Source of the DNA: Agrobacterium arsenijevicii
Lineage (GTDB): Bacteria; Pseudomonadota; Alphaproteobacteria; Rhizobiales; Rhizobiaceae
Reading direction: 5' to 3'
DNA: 64,000 bases
NCBI GenBank assembly: GCA_000949895.1
Contig: JWIT01000004.1
Coordinates: 416,012-480,011, forward strand
Part shown: positions 61,383-64,000 of the stretch, in pieces
Layout of the letters: each line of letters starts with the position of its first letter
Numbering within the stretch: the first letter of the stretch is position 1
Position numbers and translations under genes: made by a program
The notes under the pieces: model-generated
The model's input: only the letters and a program-made list of their open reading frames with translations
What the model was told of the DNA's origin: nothing
Databases searched by the model: none

Positions 61383-61756
61383 GTAATGACGAACCCCGTT
61401 GCCGTTCTCTGTCGATAAGGCAGAGGCGGCAGGCTTTCAAGGCGCAACAGTCCGGGCACGGAAATTCGACCCTGACGTGCTGGGCAGGGCGGTTTTCAAC
61501 AGGCGTTTGTGCGAAACCTTCATAAACCGGTTACACTTTAGTTCAAATTGCGGCGAGCGGCAAAAACGGCAATCTGGAGGCTCCGTTCTAACGCCTTGTT
61601 TTTTCACGCACCTATGCATTTGGCGAATGGCAGCTCGTCAAAAACGCCTTCATTTAGCCGCTTTTTGCATTTGCGTTCTCTTCCGGATTTTAATAAATGC
61701 TTCCTCCACGGGCCGGGTCTTGAAGATCGCCCGGAGAGTGAATAGCTGGAGTAATC
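61383..61756. other. Gene-free region upstream of the 33-residue ORF
   Basis: I find no supportable protein or RNA gene in these 374 bases. Long frames here (plus 61399-62001, minus 61604-62023) lack any domain and run through the small gene. The region probably contains promoters for both neighbours. Confidence 0.5.
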
Positions 61757-61858
61757 ATGGACGAAACCGCTCAGAAATCCTGCTGGGGCGTCACCATACG
61801 CGCACTTGCAGGCTTTGCCGCATTTCTCGCATTGACGTACATTTTTGGCAGCCCATAA
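61757..61858 (+). CDS. Small single-pass membrane protein, 33 residues
   Basis: ATG 61757 follows GGAG (61748-61751) by five bases and opens a 33-residue frame: a short polar start (MDETAQKSCWGVT), a hydrophobic helix (RALAGFAAFLALTYIF) and stop TAA. A hairpin with a T-rich tail follows at once (61890-61926), which suggests a real transcription unit. No family recognised; function unknown. Confidence 0.6.
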   Translation: MDETAQKSCWGVTIRALAGFAAFLALTYIFGSP

Positions 61859-61889
61859 GCACTTCTCCTGAATTGACGGGTTTTGAAAC

Positions 61890-61926
61890 GGCGCGGTTTT
61901 CCTTTGGAAACCGTGCTGTTTTCGTT
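61890..61926 (+). terminator. Hairpin terminator after the 33-residue ORF
   Basis: GCGCGGTTTTCC pairs with GGAAACCGTGC, loop TTT, followed by TGTTTTCGTTT. One mismatch and one G-T pair. Confidence 0.7.
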
Positions 61927-62037
61927 TCTGCGACCCATATGTCGCAGCTGCGCAAACCGCTGACGCTCTTTTGTGGCGATCTGTCCCGGCTTTGGATATG
62001 ATGGCGACGGAATCCATCATCATTCAGGGTAAACCTC

Positions 62038-63441
62038 ATGTTTCTTTCGGTTTTCGACGTCTTCAAGATCGGTATCGGTCCTTCGAGCTCCCATACGATG
62101 GGGCCGATGACGGCGGCGAACCGCTTTCTCGCGCTGATCCTCGGTGATGAATGGCCGCGTCCGGCGGGTGCGACTGTATCGCGCCTGAAGGTCAGCCTGC
62201 ACGGGTCTCTTGCTTTCACCGGCATCGGCCATGGCACCGGGCGTGCGGTCATTCTCGGCCTGACGGGCGAGCGGCCGGACCTTGTCGATCCCGATGCCAT
62301 GGACCCCATCATCGAAAAGGTCGAAAAGGCCGGCATCGTGTCGCCGCCCGGCCATCCTTCCTATGAGTTCCGTCCGGCCGAAGATCTGGTCTTCGACAAG
62401 AAGAACCCGTTGCCGGGCCATGCCAACGGCATGACCTTTTCCGCCTTCGACAATCAGGGCAGGCTGCTCCTCAAGCGCATCTATTATTCCGTCGGCGGCG
62501 GTTTCGTCGTCACCGATACGGAACTGGAGGCGATCAAGCAGCGCGGCAAGACCATCGATAACGGTCCGCGCGTGCCTTATCCTTTCGCCACGGCGCGGGA
62601 AATGCTTGAGATGGCGGGCCGTTCCGGCCGCACCATCGCCCAGATGAAACGCGCCAACGAAGAAACGGTGATCTCCCGCGACGAACTGAACGAGCGGCTC
62701 GACCAGATCTGGGAGGCGATGAACGGCTGTATCGAACGGGGGCTGAAGGTGGACGGCATCATGCCGGGTGGCCTGAAGGTGCGCCGCCGTGCCCGTTCCA
62801 TCTATGAGAAGCTGAATGAGGAGTGGCGCAGCAACCGGCTGAACCCTGTCATGGCGAATGACTGGCTCAGCGTCTACGCAATGGCCGTGAATGAAGAAAA
62901 CGCCGCCGGCGGCCGCGTCGTTACCGCGCCGACCAACGGTGCTGCGGGCGTCGTTCCGGCAACCGTCAGGTATTTCCGGCATTTCCACGAGGATGCGACC
63001 GTCGACGACGTGCGTGATTTCCTGCTGACGGCCGCCGCCATCGGCGGCATCATCAAGCACAATGCCTCTATTTCGGGTGCTGAGGTCGGCTGTCAGGGCG
63101 AGGTTGGGTCCGCTGCTGCGATGGCGGCAGCAGGCCTTGCCGCCGTCATGGGCGGATCGCCCGAGCAGATTGAAAATGCCGCTGAAATCGCGCTTGAGCA
63201 TCACCTCGGCATGACCTGCGATCCGATCGCCGGGCTGGTGCAGGTGCCCTGCATCGAACGCAATGCGCTGGGTGCCGTGAAAGCGGTGACGGCGGCCTCG
63301 CTGGCGTTGAAGGGCGATGGCCAGCATTTCGTGCCGCTCGACGCCTGTATCGAAACCATGCGCCAGACCGGCAACGACATGAGCGAGAAATACAAGGAAA
63401 CCTCCACCGGCGGTCTTGCCGTCAACGTTGTGGAATGCTGA
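62038..63441 (+). CDS. sdaA: L-serine ammonia-lyase (iron-sulfur type)
   Basis: A 467-residue single-chain L-serine dehydratase that deaminates serine to pyruvate and ammonia. It begins [24 protein letters not shown], the family signature. The alpha domain follows with cluster cysteines in [33 protein letters not shown] and [12 protein letters not shown]; these hold a 4Fe-4S cluster whose maturation would depend on machinery such as SUF at the other end of the window. Length is normal. Monocistronic. Confidence 0.96.
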   Translation: MFLSVFDVFKIGIGPSSSHTMGPMTAANRFLALILGDEWPRPAGATVSRLKVSLHGSLAFTGIGHGTGRAVILGLTGERPDLVDPDAMDPIIEKVEKAGIVSPPGHPSYEFRPAEDLVFDKKNPLPGHANGMTFSAFDNQGRLLLKRIYYSVGGGFVVTDTELEAIKQRGKTIDNGPRVPYPFATAREMLEMAGRSGRTIAQMKRANEETVISRDELNERLDQIWEAMNGCIERGLKVDGIMPGGLKVRRRARSIYEKLNEEWRSNRLNPVMANDWLSVYAMAVNEENAAGGRVVTAPTNGAAGVVPATVRYFRHFHEDATVDDVRDFLLTAAAIGGIIKHNASISGAEVGCQGEVGSAAAMAAAGLAAVMGGSPEQIENAAEIALEHHLGMTCDPIAGLVQVPCIERNALGAVKAVTAASLALKGDGQHFVPLDACIETMRQTGNDMSEKYKETSTGGLAVNVVEC

Positions 63442-63506
63442 GCGGGCAGGGTGTCAGGCATGGTCCACATGCTTGACGCCCGCCGCAAAAAGGCATTGAT
63501 AAGCAT

Positions 63507-63944
63507 ATGCCTCTACATCTTATAAAACTTTGCGTCGGTGCGGATTCACTCCAGGATTTGAGAGACTGGGTCGCCCAGCGCTCGCTGACCGCAATGGCCG
63601 CAGGCCTTGAGCCGCACAGCGTGCACACCACCCGGATGCTTCCGAAACGGGTTGAAGAATTGCTGGAAGGCGGTTCGCTCTATTGGGTCATCAAGGGGCA
63701 GGTGCAGGCGCGGCAGAAACTTCTCGATATCCGCTCCTTCAAGGGCGAAGACGGTATTTCCCGCTGCGATCTCATTCTCGGCCCCGAGGTGATCGAGACC
63801 TCGCCCGCACCGAAACGGCCGTTTCAGGGCTGGCGTTACCTCAAGGACAACGAAGCCCCGCGCGATCTCGGTGGCGGCGATTTCGGCGGCGAGGAGATGC
63901 CTTCCGACCTCAAGCGGGAACTGGCCGAGCTTGGCCTGCTCTGA
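63507..63944 (+). CDS. DUF1489 family protein
   Basis: A 145-residue cytoplasmic protein of the alphaproteobacterial DUF1489 family. The pattern MPLHLIKLCVGADSLQDLRDWVAQRSLT, TRMLPKRVEELLEGGSLYWVIKGQVQARQKLLDI and KRPFQGWRYLKDNEAPRDL is typical. Function unknown. It starts 65 bases after sdaA. Confidence 0.9.
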   Translation: MPLHLIKLCVGADSLQDLRDWVAQRSLTAMAAGLEPHSVHTTRMLPKRVEELLEGGSLYWVIKGQVQARQKLLDIRSFKGEDGISRCDLILGPEVIETSPAPKRPFQGWRYLKDNEAPRDLGGGDFGGEEMPSDLKRELAELGLL

Positions 63945-63969
63945 CTGTCAACGGATTTGATGAAAATGA

Positions 63970-64000
63970 AAAAGCCGGCTTCCTTGCGGAGCCGGCTTTT
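63970..64000 (+). terminator. Intrinsic terminator after the DUF1489 gene
   Basis: AAAAGCCGGCT (63970-63980) and AGCCGGCTTTT (63990-64000) arms with a nine-base loop; the T-run begins in the stem and runs off the window edge. Confidence 0.85.

Noticed and set aside
61399-62001. 200-codon plus-strand frame
   Set aside because: No domain, and it crosses the small gene at 61757-61858 and its terminator in another frame.

Overview
The window reads as chromosomal DNA of an alphaproteobacterium of the Rhizobiaceae, most likely the Agrobacterium tumefaciens/fabrum complex. The inference rests on several lineage markers occurring together: a phosphatidylcholine synthase, a ceramide-glucosyltransferase-like enzyme, DUF982, DUF1127, DUF1489, IalB-like and entericidin-like small proteins, and high-GC coding with AGGAG-type ribosome-binding sites. 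The species is inferred, not proven. Nearly all of the window is ordinary core chromosome, densely packed on both strands, with a few accessory genes.

Layout. 0-4.7 kb: the distal part of a suf iron-sulfur operon (sufC, sufD, sufS, a DUF59/SufT-like gene, sufA), with a GIY-YIG gene immediately upstream of sufC. 4.8-11.6 kb: a possible envelope-stress block, with a DedA protein and a PmtA-like methyltransferase divergent from an OmpR-type response regulator and its histidine kinase, then a MacAB-like efflux operon. 11.8-14.6 kb: a 51-residue membrane protein, a stand-alone AT-rich AIPR-family gene with an Mrr-like nuclease signature, tRNA-Arg, an NDUFS4-like Complex I subunit and tRNA-Pro. 14.7-22.8 kb: ceramide glucosyltransferase, a TetR/NIPSNAP divergent pair, several small proteins, a double cold-shock protein coupled to a DUF192 protein, glyoxalase I, a lipoprotein gene broken by a 56-bp tandem duplication, a family 25 glycosyltransferase and tRNA-Lys.

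23-32.8 kb: ccdA-like gene, AEC transporter, UbiH-type monooxygenase, phosphatidylcholine synthase, a complete BMP/nucleoside-type ABC importer (ATPase, two permeases, binding protein) and a GntR regulator. 32.9-37.5 kb: glmU and glmS (UDP-GlcNAc synthesis), separated by a palindromic element and a strong leader hairpin, then GNAT and DUF502 genes. 37.5-45.4 kb: a VapC/Phd-type toxin-antitoxin pair, recG, sdhE, mfd, and a roughly 240-bp near-palindrome after mfd. 45.4-56.7 kb: EamA, DsbA/FrnE and YejA-like genes, IalB-like protein, hspQ, a second EamA transporter, the nitrogen operon glnB-glnA behind a visible sigma-54 promoter, the NAD(P)HX repair enzyme and a GlxA-type AraC regulator. 56.5-64 kb: DUF1127 protein divergent from a LysR regulator, a MetF-like and a formyltransferase-like gene, entericidin, a phosphodiester glycosidase-like protein, a 33-residue membrane protein, L-serine dehydratase and a DUF1489 protein.

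The main points for a second look are the lone AIPR gene, the 56-bp duplication that frameshifts a peptidase-like lipoprotein and whose removal restores one frame exactly, the lipid/two-component/efflux cluster, the palindromic elements after mfd and before glmS, and three small genes (51, 53 and 33 codons) that are easily missed. No function was confirmed by a database search; all calls come from reading motifs and context.
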